From assembly GCA_012959765.1 (NCBI GenBank), contig DUCO01000010.1, forward strand, positions 1-64,000: a stretch of 64,000 bases of DNA, given 5' to 3'. A program made the translations under genes and the position numbers. The DNA comes from Dehalococcoidia bacterium. GTDB lineage: Bacteria; Chloroflexota; Dehalococcoidia; Lucifugimonadales; Lucifugimonadaceae. Positions 1 through 8,164 of the stretch are shown piece by piece. The notes beneath the pieces are model-generated. The model was not told the origin of the DNA, did not search any database, and was given only the letters and a program-made list of their open reading frames with translations. Each line of letters opens with the position of its first letter. Position 1 is the first letter of the stretch.

Positions 1-124
1 TCGACTTGCCGGAGTTTGTTGAGTACCTGTTCCGGGCTATGTCCTTTTCTTGGCATTTCTACCTCCCTTCAATACATCCAGTATCTGATCTTTCAACTGG
101 ATACGTTTGAGGGAGTCAGGTCAG

Positions 125-1258
125 CTAAAGAACCGCCACACGCTTCTTTTCGAACTGTTTCCAGTCCCACTCGGCACCCCAGCCGGGGGAGTCAGGATAG
201 GTGACCCATCCTTTGACCGGCCTGATTGGATTCAACAGGCCAATCTCTTCACCCATGTCGGCACCGTTGGCGGGCGGAGCGTTCTCGAACCATGCGATAT
301 TCTCGATTCCGCAGTTGATGTGGGCATGCACCAGACCGAACAGAGGCCCGTATGAGTTCGGTTCTACGTTTGCGCCAAGGGTTGCTGCGTATTTGGCCGA
401 CTGTTGGAGTGGGGTTGTGCCGTGTCGCCCGCAAACTCTGAGTATGTCGACGGCTTTGGTTTTGAGCCAGAGTTGGCCAATCTGGGGATCGTGCATCAGC
501 GTTTCAGCGCCGGCAATGGGTATGTCGAGTGCTTCACACAGCCTGACATTGTCTTCGTGCTCTCGATCATCAAGCGGCTCTTCGAACCAGATGAAGTCGA
601 GATTGTGAAGTGCCTCTCCAACACGCATTGCCTCATCAAACGTGTAATTGACCAGGGCTGCGTCGTGCATGAGACCAATATGATCGCCAAATGCCGATCT
701 GAACTGTTCAAATACCCGGATGTTTTCTTTGAACGAGAACGCCAGATGATCCTTGAGTACTGAATAGCCCGCTTCAAGACCTGCCTCGCCATCTCGAAGT
801 AACTCGTCGGGCGTACTGCCTGCCGTGTTGTAGTACGCCTGCACTCGCTCTCGGGCACCGCCGAGTAACTTCGCTATCGGAAGCCCCTCAACCTTCCCGA
901 CGATGTCCCAAAGGCAGTTGTCGAACCCGCCGAACCATCCTTTTTTGAAGAATCTTCCTGACATATTCAGCTTGGAGTGAAGCCGTTCTCGATTCAGAGG
1001 ATCTTCGCCAATGGCAAGTTCTCGAAGCTGCGCTATTTGCCGCCACGACATTTCCGTATAACGCCAATCGCCAACAGTGCAGATGCCTTCGATACCCTCA
1101 TCGGTGGAAACTCGAATTACCTGTACAGGTACCGGACCTCCGGTGCCAAACGCCTGCCTCCAACGAAGATTCGTCGAGTCAGACATCTCGACTACTTGCG
1201 TGGTTACCGGGTACATTGGCAGTTCGAAAACCGATATTTCTATTGCAGTGATCTTCAT
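125..1258 (-). CDS. Enolase-superfamily (MR/MLE-type) protein, divergent active site
   Basis: This is a member of the enolase superfamily, whose enzymes abstract the alpha proton of a carboxylate, usually to dehydrate sugar acids in the cytoplasm. An N-terminal capping domain is followed by a modified TIM barrel. Numbered from an upstream TTG at 1276, candidate metal ligands are D205 (MHDAA), E232/E233 (FEEP) and E258 (AGAET), with K175 as a possible base. The strand that normally reads QPD or MPD reads ILRVCG here, and the usual PHN/PHD histidine is replaced by EPNS, so the His-Asp dyad is missing. I prefer ATG 1258 because the product then begins MKIT like its paralogues in this window. It lies 50 bases downstream of the convergent-free trkH gene on the same strand. 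The substrate cannot be assigned; the fold assignment is secure. Confidence 0.85.
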   Translation of the reverse strand: MKITAIEISVFELPMYPVTTQVVEMSDSTNLRWRQAFGTGGPVPVQVIRVSTDEGIEGICTVGDWRYTEMSWRQIAQLRELAIGEDPLNRERLHSKLNMSGRFFKKGWFGGFDNCLWDIVGKVEGLPIAKLLGGARERVQAYYNTAGSTPDELLRDGEAGLEAGYSVLKDHLAFSFKENIRVFEQFRSAFGDHIGLMHDAALVNYTFDEAMRVGEALHNLDFIWFEEPLDDREHEDNVRLCEALDIPIAGAETLMHDPQIGQLWLKTKAVDILRVCGRHGTTPLQQSAKYAATLGANVEPNSYGPLFGLVHAHINCGIENIAWFENAPPANGADMGEEIGLLNPIRPVKGWVTYPDSPGWGAEWDWKQFEKKRVAVL

Positions 1259-1308
1259 AGGTGCAGCATTTCTCAAGCGCTCAAGATGAGCACGGCACGA
1301 GCGTAGGC

Positions 1309-2958
1309 TTATCCGATTCGAATACGCTCTGTTGCGTAGCGGATTGAGTCCTGGCGTTCACGGCCTGCCATGAATAGGGCGATGACCAGCGGACCGAATC
1401 GACCGCTGAACATTGTGATTGACAGGACTATTTGCGCACCTTCGTTCAGGTGTGGGGTAGCGCCCGCGGACCAACCGACCGTACCGAACGCCGAAATAAT
1501 CTCAAAAACGCCGGTGCGGAAATCGAGGCCCGGCTGAACGATAAATAGAGCGACTACCAGCACAAGCACTGCCGCAGCTGCAGTAGCGCCAACGGCGAAA
1601 GCTCGCTGGACGTTTACTCTTGGGATCTCTCTCCCGAACACAGTTGTCCGCTGTCTACCACTGAAAATCGCAAACGAGGCGAGAACGATCACCATTAGAG
1701 TGCTCACCTTGATTCCGGCTGCCGTTGAAGCTGAGGCACCCCCTACGAACATGAGGCCTTCGGTCACGCTCAGATTTGCCGCATGCAACTCGCTGTAGTC
1801 AATTGTGGAAAATCCTGCGGTTCGGTTGACCGTGTGGAAGACACTCTGCGTCACCTTGATTCTGACTGATTCGTTGCCAATCGTGCCAGCGTTGTTCCAT
1901 TCGAGAGACATGAACGAAACAAAGCCGATCAACAGCATCACACCAATGCCCACAAGTACGAGTTTGGTGTCCAGGGTCAGATTGCGCCACTTGCGGATCC
2001 TGACCATGTAGGCAAAAGCGGCGTAACTTGCCGAGATAGTCAGGATAATCAACCCGAGTATCCGCAGCGACTGGAGATCACGATTTATCCCTACCAGCAT
2101 GGCGAATGCCCCGAGGGCGATGATGGCTACGACGCCTGTTCCTACCAGCACACCCTTCGAACCCAGCGCACGCCTGTGCCAACCTCGAAATTCAATCACG
2201 TTTCCGAGCGTTGCGTAGCTTGTTGAACCGATGAGGATCATTGCGCCGATGATGAATAGCGTCGGAATGTCTCGGCTTAGGCCAATCAGACTAGTGCCGC
2301 CTACGAGTTCGTCAGGAAGAATTTCGAATCCCGAATTGTTGAACGCAGAAATCGAAGTGAAAATGCTCTGCCAAATACCCTCACCGAGCGACATTCCTTC
2401 CCAGATAGGGGCAACGATGTACCAGCGGACGAATATGAATATCGCCCCGATGATTTGAACGATTATCGCCATGAGGATGATGTTTCGAGCCAGTGTGGCG
2501 ATCGTCCCGAGTCGGTTGTCGTCGAGTCCTGCTCCAACAACCAGTCGACCCTGCAAGCTCGACCGTCGACCGGTTATAAGCAGCAAGAATGCAGCTCCAG
2601 TCATGAATCCGAGACCGCCAATGAAGATCAACCCAGCGATTACTGCCTGGCCGAATGCTGTCCAGTGTTCCCTTGTGTCGACAATGATGAGACCAGTACC
2701 GGTCATCGCCGATACAGAGGTGAAAAAAGCGCCGATAGGCGACATGAAATCTGACGCCGTGTTTGACACGGGCAACGACAGGAGCAGGGCACCAAATAAC
2801 GCTACAGCGAAGAAGCTGTATACCAGCATCATTGGCGATGTAGGACCGCGCACCGACACAGCGCGTCGTTCTACGCGAGTACGAACCGGCGACATTTCAG
2901 CCTGCCGGGGTCGTCGGACGACTTTGTCGCCTGGTCTTGGTGCGAAAGGGTTCTGCAA
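1309..2958 (-). CDS. TrkH/KtrB family potassium uptake protein
   Basis: This is the membrane translocating subunit of a Trk/Ktr-type K+ (or Na+-coupled K+) transporter. The protein of 549 residues is almost entirely hydrophobic helices after a basic N-terminal tail of about 40 residues. The four pore-loop filter segments of the family are visible in order: AMTGTGLI, FNNSGFEI, VNRTAGFS and AFGTVGWS. The intramembrane-loop region appears as GGASASTAAGIK, a variant of the family's GGS-GSTAGGIK stretch. TrkH/KtrB proteins need a cytosolic NAD/ATP-binding TrkA/KtrA partner, and none lies next to it here, so the partner is probably encoded elsewhere or beyond the window. The first 40 residues are longer than usual, and the true start could be downstream. 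Confidence 0.92.
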   Translation of the reverse strand: MQNPFAPRPGDKVVRRPRQAEMSPVRTRVERRAVSVRGPTSPMMLVYSFFAVALFGALLLSLPVSNTASDFMSPIGAFFTSVSAMTGTGLIIVDTREHWTAFGQAVIAGLIFIGGLGFMTGAAFLLLITGRRSSLQGRLVVGAGLDDNRLGTIATLARNIILMAIIVQIIGAIFIFVRWYIVAPIWEGMSLGEGIWQSIFTSISAFNNSGFEILPDELVGGTSLIGLSRDIPTLFIIGAMILIGSTSYATLGNVIEFRGWHRRALGSKGVLVGTGVVAIIALGAFAMLVGINRDLQSLRILGLIILTISASYAAFAYMVRIRKWRNLTLDTKLVLVGIGVMLLIGFVSFMSLEWNNAGTIGNESVRIKVTQSVFHTVNRTAGFSTIDYSELHAANLSVTEGLMFVGGASASTAAGIKVSTLMVIVLASFAIFSGRQRTTVFGREIPRVNVQRAFAVGATAAAAVLVLVVALFIVQPGLDFRTGVFEIISAFGTVGWSAGATPHLNEGAQIVLSITMFSGRFGPLVIALFMAGRERQDSIRYATERIRIG

Positions 2959-3293
2959 CTTAGGAGTTCAGTATTTTTATCTGGGCGGCCGTATGACGCC
3001 ATACTCGGGAAAAGATTCGTAATGATCTATTACAGGCTTTCCCTAGCGATACGTCGCTGAAGATATCACCAGCCCGAGTTGAAATTCGGGTTCTCAAGAC
3101 ACTGTTGGCTTACTGAATCCAGAAGATAGCCATGGAAGTTCTGCGGAAGTAACGGGGCAATCTCGTTGAAAAGTGAATTCGTCAAAAAAGAATCCTCATG
3201 TTGGCAGCGTGAGCCAGAAAGTTCGGGGATTAAGGCGGGATCTGTTCAGAATTCTCAATCGGTACGCAAACTGAGTATTGCTAATATCGTTTG
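2959..3293. other. Intergenic region between trkH-like gene and small exported protein
   Basis: About 335 bases separate divergently oriented genes, so both upstream promoters should be here. I see no tRNA, no strong hairpin with a T run, and no open frame that looks coding. Confidence 0.5.
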
Positions 3294-3617
3294 ATGATTC
3301 GAACTAGAACGCTGATAGCCGCATTGCTTGTTGTGGCGGCTGTGATTTTTATAGCGATTGGTATTTCGACAGTTATGGGTGGACCAAAAAGTGTTGAGGG
3401 TCAGGTGATTAACGTTGAGCAAGCTTCATTGACCACCATTGCGAGTCTCACTATCGAAGACGCTTCAGGTGAACAGTGGACGTTTCGAGGCACCGGCACG
3501 TTCTCTGGGTTTACGCCGACTCATTTAAAAGAGCACGGCGCACTTCGCGAGAAGGTCACTGTCGAGTATGAAATGACGGATTCCGGGGATCTGGTGATTC
3601 TCGGGATTTCCGATTAG
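3294..3617 (+). CDS. Small membrane-anchored protein of unknown function
   Basis: I do not recognise this protein of about 107 residues. It opens with a basic stretch and one hydrophobic segment (residues about 6-28), which could be an uncleaved signal anchor. A soluble beta-rich part of roughly 75 residues follows, with a pattern (VEGQVINVE, SLTIEDASGE, WTFRGTG, KVTVEYE) that resembles a small OB-like or SH3-like barrel. ATG 3294 is preferred over the TTG codon just before it. Its stop codon overlaps the stop of the convergent lipoprotein gene by four bases (TTAG). It probably sits outside the cytoplasmic membrane. No enzymatic motif is visible. Confidence 0.65.
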   Translation: MIRTRTLIAALLVVAAVIFIAIGISTVMGGPKSVEGQVINVEQASLTTIASLTIEDASGEQWTFRGTGTFSGFTPTHLKEHGALREKVTVEYEMTDSGDLVILGISD

Positions 3618-4504
3618 GCGTCTTCGAGCACATTTGCCAGCGATTCTTCGATCTCGTCAAACGTTACAAACGCTTCGAACCTTGCAACCACAATCCCTGA
3701 TCCATCGACTACGAAAGTCCATGGGTCGGTGTGAAAGTTCCATTCGTGGATGAGCGGAGATTCAACACCAAGTGACAGATCGCCTTCAGCAAGCATTTCT
3801 TCCGGATTGTCGAATATCTCAACGTGTATGAAGTTGGCCTGGCCTTTGTACTTGTCGTCAAGCTGACCCAGTACCTCGGTCTGCGGTCCGCACGTTCCAG
3901 ACGCACAGTAGGCAGGTGTTGAGAACGATATGACGGTTGGCTGCCCCGTAGCTACGGCATCATCGAAGCTGATCGCGTAAAGATCGGGATCTGGTTCAAA
4001 TGCGCTAGAAATTGATTTCAGGGTTCCGTCTTCGGGGCTCGTCTTGGTTTTCGAGAGTGGTGCTGGGTCACCGATATCCGGAGCATCTGTTGCTGCTCTG
4101 ACCAGTACTCCGCCGCGTGCAGATAGCAAGTTCTCATCCGATTTCGATCGTACTATTATCATCCACATTCCAACCTGATCGAAGTTCATGGTTGCTGTGT
4201 ACACACCGCTCCGGACCGGCCAGACCCTCCATGTCAGGTCAGTTACGGTGCGTGGTTCATCGGAATCTGGTGGGGTGTAAGTGACTTCGAGATCGTCAGC
4301 TGCATCATCGAATCGCGTTCCATCGATCTTCTGAATGTTGAGCGGGATTCTCGCCGTGCCGAGACCAACATCTGAAGCTGCAGGCATAACCACCAGTCTG
4401 TTTTGAATGTCTCCGGAAACGCTTACGTATTCACCACCACAGCTGACTGCAACGAGCGCAACGAGTGCGATTAGCAGAGCGGGTAGAGCAGTGATTCGGG
4501 TCAA
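3614..4504 (-). CDS. Lipoprotein with C-terminal thioredoxin-like domain
   Basis: This is an exported lipoprotein. From TTG 4504 the product has a short hydrophobic signal ending in the lipobox VAVSC, with C22 as the lipidated cysteine. Residues about 30-140 form a beta-rich domain resembling Ig-like or YtkA-like domains. The C-terminal about 130 residues look like a thioredoxin fold with a CASGTC motif (C200 and C205) in the position of the redox cysteines, but spaced CxxxxC rather than CxxC. An in-frame TTG at 4549 would add 15 residues ahead of the signal and would spoil it. The AGGA at about 4516-4519 fits the 4504 start. The role could be thiol or copper handling outside the cell membrane; that is inference. 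Confidence 0.75.
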   Translation of the reverse strand: MTRITALPALLIALVALVAVSCGGEYVSVSGDIQNRLVVMPAASDVGLGTARIPLNIQKIDGTRFDDAADDLEVTYTPPDSDEPRTVTDLTWRVWPVRSGVYTATMNFDQVGMWMIIVRSKSDENLLSARGGVLVRAATDAPDIGDPAPLSKTKTSPEDGTLKSISSAFEPDPDLYAISFDDAVATGQPTVISFSTPAYCASGTCGPQTEVLGQLDDKYKGQANFIHVEIFDNPEEMLAEGDLSLGVESPLIHEWNFHTDPWTFVVDGSGIVVARFEAFVTFDEIEESLANVLEDA

Positions 4505-4744
4505 AATTATGAAGTTCCTGAACTGGTTTGAGTTGAACTTACCTGTCAATAAATGGCGTTGCCTTGTTCAACTTCAACCGGTAACGATAAACGCTGACGG
4601 GTGTGGTTTGGGATTCTTTTTGCTCGATCACGGATGAAGAATTAGTTTTTTATTGGAACATTCCCTTTAAAAGTGCAGGTAGTATTTTCGTCTCCGATTC
4701 CATTACCTGTGATGCGATAGAGATTTAAACGAACAGGAACCCAG

Positions 4745-5665
4745 ATGGTCAGACCTACCACCGATCCGATAATTGTTGCCCCGACAAACATGCCTTTCCG
4801 GGCTGATGAGTCACTGGATCTCGACGCTCTGGCAAGAAATGTCGATAAGTTTTCCGGCACGGCACTCTCAGGTTTTGTAGTTGGAACCTACGGCGGTGAG
4901 GAGTTCCATATAGGCGAACCTGAGAAGATTTTGGCTCTCAAAACGGTGGTGGAAGCCCATGCAAACCGAAAATTCGTGATCGCAGGGATCGACGCACTAT
5001 CGCCAACAGAAGCGGTAAGGCTGGCGAATCTCTACGCCGAAGCGGGTGCCGACATGGTTCGCGTGCGAATTCCCCCAAAGGGCGGCAAGGCGAACACTGC
5101 GCCGATTCAGGAGTACTTCGAGCAGGTGACTGCCGGAAGCCCGATTCCGATTGTGGTTATTCATCAGCCTAAAACTGCGATGGGAATCGACATTACCGGT
5201 GACGAATTGAGTGACATCACATCGATGGACAGCGTGTTTGCCTACATCATGTCGCTGAACTACCGGTACGAATGCCGAATGTCGCAGTTCGTCAACGATA
5301 AAGTGAAGTTCTGGACCTGCAACGGCACGCTGCTCATGCCCGGGGGGATGATTGGCGCAGTCGGCGGATGCTTGCTGTTTGCAAACTGGGGACCGCACAT
5401 CGCTCGAGACATTATCCAGGCGTGCATAGATGGCCGTTACGCCGAAGCTCGTGAGATGCAGGAACGTATCAACCACATGGACTTCGTGGGAATGTCATGG
5501 GGTGTGGGAGTTCAAAAGGCAGGATTGAACTTGATGGGCTACGAAGGCACTGTGCCAAGGAAACCCAATCTTCCTCTAACTGATGCTCAATTGGCAGAGA
5601 TGAAAGAGGCGTTGATTCAGGCAGAAATCCTGAACTCCGATGGCACTCCTGCGCCGCAGATCTAA
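4745..5665 (+). CDS. DapA-family (class I aldolase fold) protein lacking the Schiff-base lysine
   Basis: This protein has the length (306 residues) and order of motifs of the dihydrodipicolinate synthase / N-acetylneuraminate lyase family, which cleave or form 2-keto acids through a lysine Schiff base. The GTTGE-like motif is present as GTYGGEE (residues 47-53), and PIVVIHQP (135-142) aligns with the usual LLYNVP strand. There the catalytic Tyr is replaced by I139. The strand that normally carries the lysine (GIKE) reads YIMS, placing M169 at the lysine position. A normal Schiff-base reaction is therefore unlikely. It is the first gene of an operon with an RraA-like aldolase and an enolase-superfamily dehydratase, which points to keto-acid catabolism or a regulatory or non-Schiff role. 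ATG 4745 has ACAGGAAC upstream. Confidence 0.8.
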   Translation: MVRPTTDPIIVAPTNMPFRADESLDLDALARNVDKFSGTALSGFVVGTYGGEEFHIGEPEKILALKTVVEAHANRKFVIAGIDALSPTEAVRLANLYAEAGADMVRVRIPPKGGKANTAPIQEYFEQVTAGSPIPIVVIHQPKTAMGIDITGDELSDITSMDSVFAYIMSLNYRYECRMSQFVNDKVKFWTCNGTLLMPGGMIGAVGGCLLFANWGPHIARDIIQACIDGRYAEAREMQERINHMDFVGMSWGVGVQKAGLNLMGYEGTVPRKPNLPLTDAQLAEMKEALIQAEILNSDGTPAPQI

Positions 5666-5726
5666 GTGTAGAATCTGTCGCTGTAAATTCGCTCCCGAAA
5701 ATCGCCTGAATTTTGTTAAGGAAACT

Positions 5727-6536
5727 ATGAAAGTAACTAACCCAGAGATGATTCGCGCCGTCACCAAAGAGTGGGATGGCGAACGTGATTCGAACGGCAG
5801 ACCGCTTGTTTCGGAAGACATCCTCGAACGAATGAAACTCGTTACAACCGAGGAAGCGTGGGGCACTTGCAAGCGCAACGGCTACGCATTTCAGTTCGCC
5901 GGTGATTGGATGAACCTTCATCCTGATCGAGTGATTGTGGGTAGGGCAGTTACTTGCCGATGGGTGCCGCGTCGACCCGACGTCCACGATTCGATCGATA
6001 AGCAGGGCGAAGAAGACAAGCGGGTTGGATTTCAGAATTCGTGGGTTATCGATGAGCTTGAACAGGGCGACCTGATCGTCGTCGATCTGTTTGGCAAGAT
6101 ATTCAACGGGACGTTCGCTGGAGATAACCTTGCAACGGCGATAAAGTCACGTTCAGGCACCGGAATGGTGATCGACGGTGGAATACGGGACACCCAGCGA
6201 ATACTTGAAATGGACGATTTCAACGCACTTATAAGAGGTGTCGATCCAAGTGCGATTCTCGACGTGAGCATGCCCGACATAAACGGCATCACTCGTATCG
6301 GTGAGGCAACGTGCGTCCCCGGAGACGTTGTTCTTGCTACGAGTACCGGCGTGATTTTTATCCCGCCGCATCTGGCACTCGAGGTTGTCGAACGATCCGA
6401 GGCCATTCGGCTGAAAGATACGTTTGGGCAGCAGCGAATCAGGGAAGGCGTCTACACACCAGGCGAAGTAGATCGGGAATTCTCTGCAGATATGAACAAA
6501 GATTTCGAAGAGTGGAAAGCGAATCGCCCCGAGTAG
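5727..6536 (+). CDS. RraA-like aldolase/decarboxylase family protein
   Basis: This belongs to the RraA / 4-hydroxy-4-methyl-2-oxoglutarate (HMG) aldolase family, metal-dependent enzymes that cleave or decarboxylate oxo-acids such as HMG and oxaloacetate. The metal/substrate site is visible as AGDNLATA (residues 131-138) followed by MVIDGGIRD (147-155), with R154 and D155 as the expected key residues. ATG 5727 is chosen because AAGGAAA lies just upstream and the family alignment begins after it; an upstream in-frame ATG would overlap the preceding gene. It sits 61 bases after the DapA-like gene and 49 bases before the dehydratase, so the three are probably co-transcribed. The domain extends beyond the minimal 160-residue RraA by N- and C-terminal additions. 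The exact substrate is unknown. Confidence 0.85.
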   Translation: MKVTNPEMIRAVTKEWDGERDSNGRPLVSEDILERMKLVTTEEAWGTCKRNGYAFQFAGDWMNLHPDRVIVGRAVTCRWVPRRPDVHDSIDKQGEEDKRVGFQNSWVIDELEQGDLIVVDLFGKIFNGTFAGDNLATAIKSRSGTGMVIDGGIRDTQRILEMDDFNALIRGVDPSAILDVSMPDINGITRIGEATCVPGDVVLATSTGVIFIPPHLALEVVERSEAIRLKDTFGQQRIREGVYTPGEVDREFSADMNKDFEEWKANRPE

Positions 6537-6585
6537 GCGTCTCACTTTTCAATTGGCAAGTTAGAAATAAGGAATACACAGTAAA

Positions 6586-7893
6586 TTGGCAGAACAGAAC
6601 ACAAGCGCAGTAGATCAGGTAAACACATCTTCGAGTCCTTCCGATCTTCGAATTACCGATATGCGCATCGCTGTTGTTGGCGGTGGTGGATGGCGATGGC
6701 CGATCATCAAGCTTGAAACGAATCAGGGTCTTGTAGGTGTTGGTGAGGTCCGTGACGGAGCTTCGGCGCGTTACGCCCTCATGCTGAAGAGCCGAATTCT
6801 GGGCGAAAACCCAACTGACATCGACCGCTTGTTCCAGAAGATCAAGCCGTTCGGTGGTCACGGTCGACTCGGTGGAGGAGTTTGCGGTATCGAAATGGCC
6901 CTCTGCGATCTCGCAGGGAAAGCATTCGGTGTGCCGGCATACATGTTTGCTGGTGGCAAGTACCGAGATAACAAGATCAAGGTCTACGCTGACACTCCTT
7001 CAAAGAAGGACCCCGAAGAGATGGGCAAGCTGCTGAAGGATCGGATGGATCGAGGATTCGAGTTCCTGAAAATGGACATCGGAACCTGGATCGCTGAAGA
7101 ATTCGAAGGCGGAGTAATCAACAAGAAGGTTTCGAAAGAATCTGCAACGTTGATGCACCCGTTCACTGGAATTCAGGTCACCGACTATGGAATTTCCAAG
7201 ATGCAGGAATATGTTGGTGCAGTTCGAGACATCATCGGCTACGAGATTCCTCTGGCATCCGACCACTTTGGTCACATGGGTGTCGAGAACGCTATTCGCA
7301 TCGGCAAAGCACTCGATCAGTTCACTCTTGCGTGGTACGAAGACATGATTCCGTGGCAGTTTGTGGATCAGTGGCAGGCACTCAAGGCCGGTGTGGACAC
7401 TCCGGTTTGCACAGGTGAGGATATCTACACACTCGATGGCTTCAAGCCGCTGGTAGATGGACGTGCGATTTCGGTTGCACACCCGGATCTGGCAACATCT
7501 GGCGGAATCCTCGAGACCAAGCGAATTGCCGACTATTGCCGTGACGCTGGAATTGGTGTTGCGCTTCACCAGGCAGGATCGCCAGTTGTGGCGATGGCGA
7601 ACGCACACTCGGCGATGGCAATGGAAAACTTCATCGCACTTGAGATGCACTCTGTCGATAACCCGTGGTGGAACGACCTTGTTGATCTCGTAGGCCAGGA
7701 GGGTGATTTGATCAAGGACGGATTCGTAACGGTTACCGATGCGCCCGGTCTTGGTTTGGAGTTGAACGACGAGGCAATTGCAGAGAATCTGGCCAAATCG
7801 AGCGAACGACGTGCAGCCGTGTATCCGCCAGGCGCATTCGAAGACACGTCTGAATGGGACGACCTCGATGCTCACGACCGTGTATGGAGCTAA
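6586..7893 (+). CDS. Enolase-superfamily acid-sugar dehydratase-like enzyme
   Basis: An MR-type member of the enolase superfamily with a complete-looking active site. A capping domain precedes the barrel. Visible active-site pieces are LKMD (lysine), ASDHFGH (metal Asp), WYEDMI (metal Glu), CTGED (metal Glu), AHPDLA (Asp of the dyad) and ALHQAG (His of the dyad). These suggest dehydration of a sugar acid or similar hydroxy acid to a 2-keto-3-deoxy acid. At 435 residues it is longer than most family members, with an insertion after the catalytic lysine (GGVINKKVSKES region) and a C-terminal extension. TTG 6586 has AAGGA at a reasonable distance upstream. It is the last gene of the operon, followed by a strong terminator. 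The product would suit the aldolase-type partners upstream. Confidence 0.88.
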   Translation: MAEQNTSAVDQVNTSSSPSDLRITDMRIAVVGGGGWRWPIIKLETNQGLVGVGEVRDGASARYALMLKSRILGENPTDIDRLFQKIKPFGGHGRLGGGVCGIEMALCDLAGKAFGVPAYMFAGGKYRDNKIKVYADTPSKKDPEEMGKLLKDRMDRGFEFLKMDIGTWIAEEFEGGVINKKVSKESATLMHPFTGIQVTDYGISKMQEYVGAVRDIIGYEIPLASDHFGHMGVENAIRIGKALDQFTLAWYEDMIPWQFVDQWQALKAGVDTPVCTGEDIYTLDGFKPLVDGRAISVAHPDLATSGGILETKRIADYCRDAGIGVALHQAGSPVVAMANAHSAMAMENFIALEMHSVDNPWWNDLVDLVGQEGDLIKDGFVTVTDAPGLGLELNDEAIAENLAKSSERRAAVYPPGAFEDTSEWDDLDAHDRVWS

Positions 7894-7917
7894 CGTCCTA
7901 AGTTAGAACTGAACATT

Positions 7918-7954
7918 AAAAGGCCGCTGGTGAAACGCACCAGCGGCCTTTTTT
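7918..7954 (+). terminator. Rho-independent terminator after the aldolase/dehydratase operon
   Basis: A perfect 12-bp stem (7921-7932 with 7938-7949), a five-base loop and a following run of T. A short A run precedes it, so it could also work in reverse. Confidence 0.9.
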
Positions 7955-8164
7955 ATTTGCCTGTTTTTCTCGATTCACTTCAAACCTGTATTTATCGAAC
8001 TAGGCGTGCTCTGGGTGAGAACTGTGAAACTTACGGAATAATAGGTATTCAATGATTTCTGCAATCAACTATTTAAATTTATCGATGTTTAATTCATCTC
8101 GAGTTCTGCGACTCACGACACGGCTTACTACGGCCTGTCGGCTGTCGATGCCGCAATAGCCGCG

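Noticed and set aside
3-110. Plus-strand open frame at the left edge that could be the end of an upstream gene
   Set aside because: Only 35 codons are visible, no family is recognisable, and the minus-strand frames of the same stretch are not excluded.
5469-5987. 172-codon minus-strand frame opposite the DapA/RraA junction
   Set aside because: It lies opposite two clear genes and has no protein-like features.
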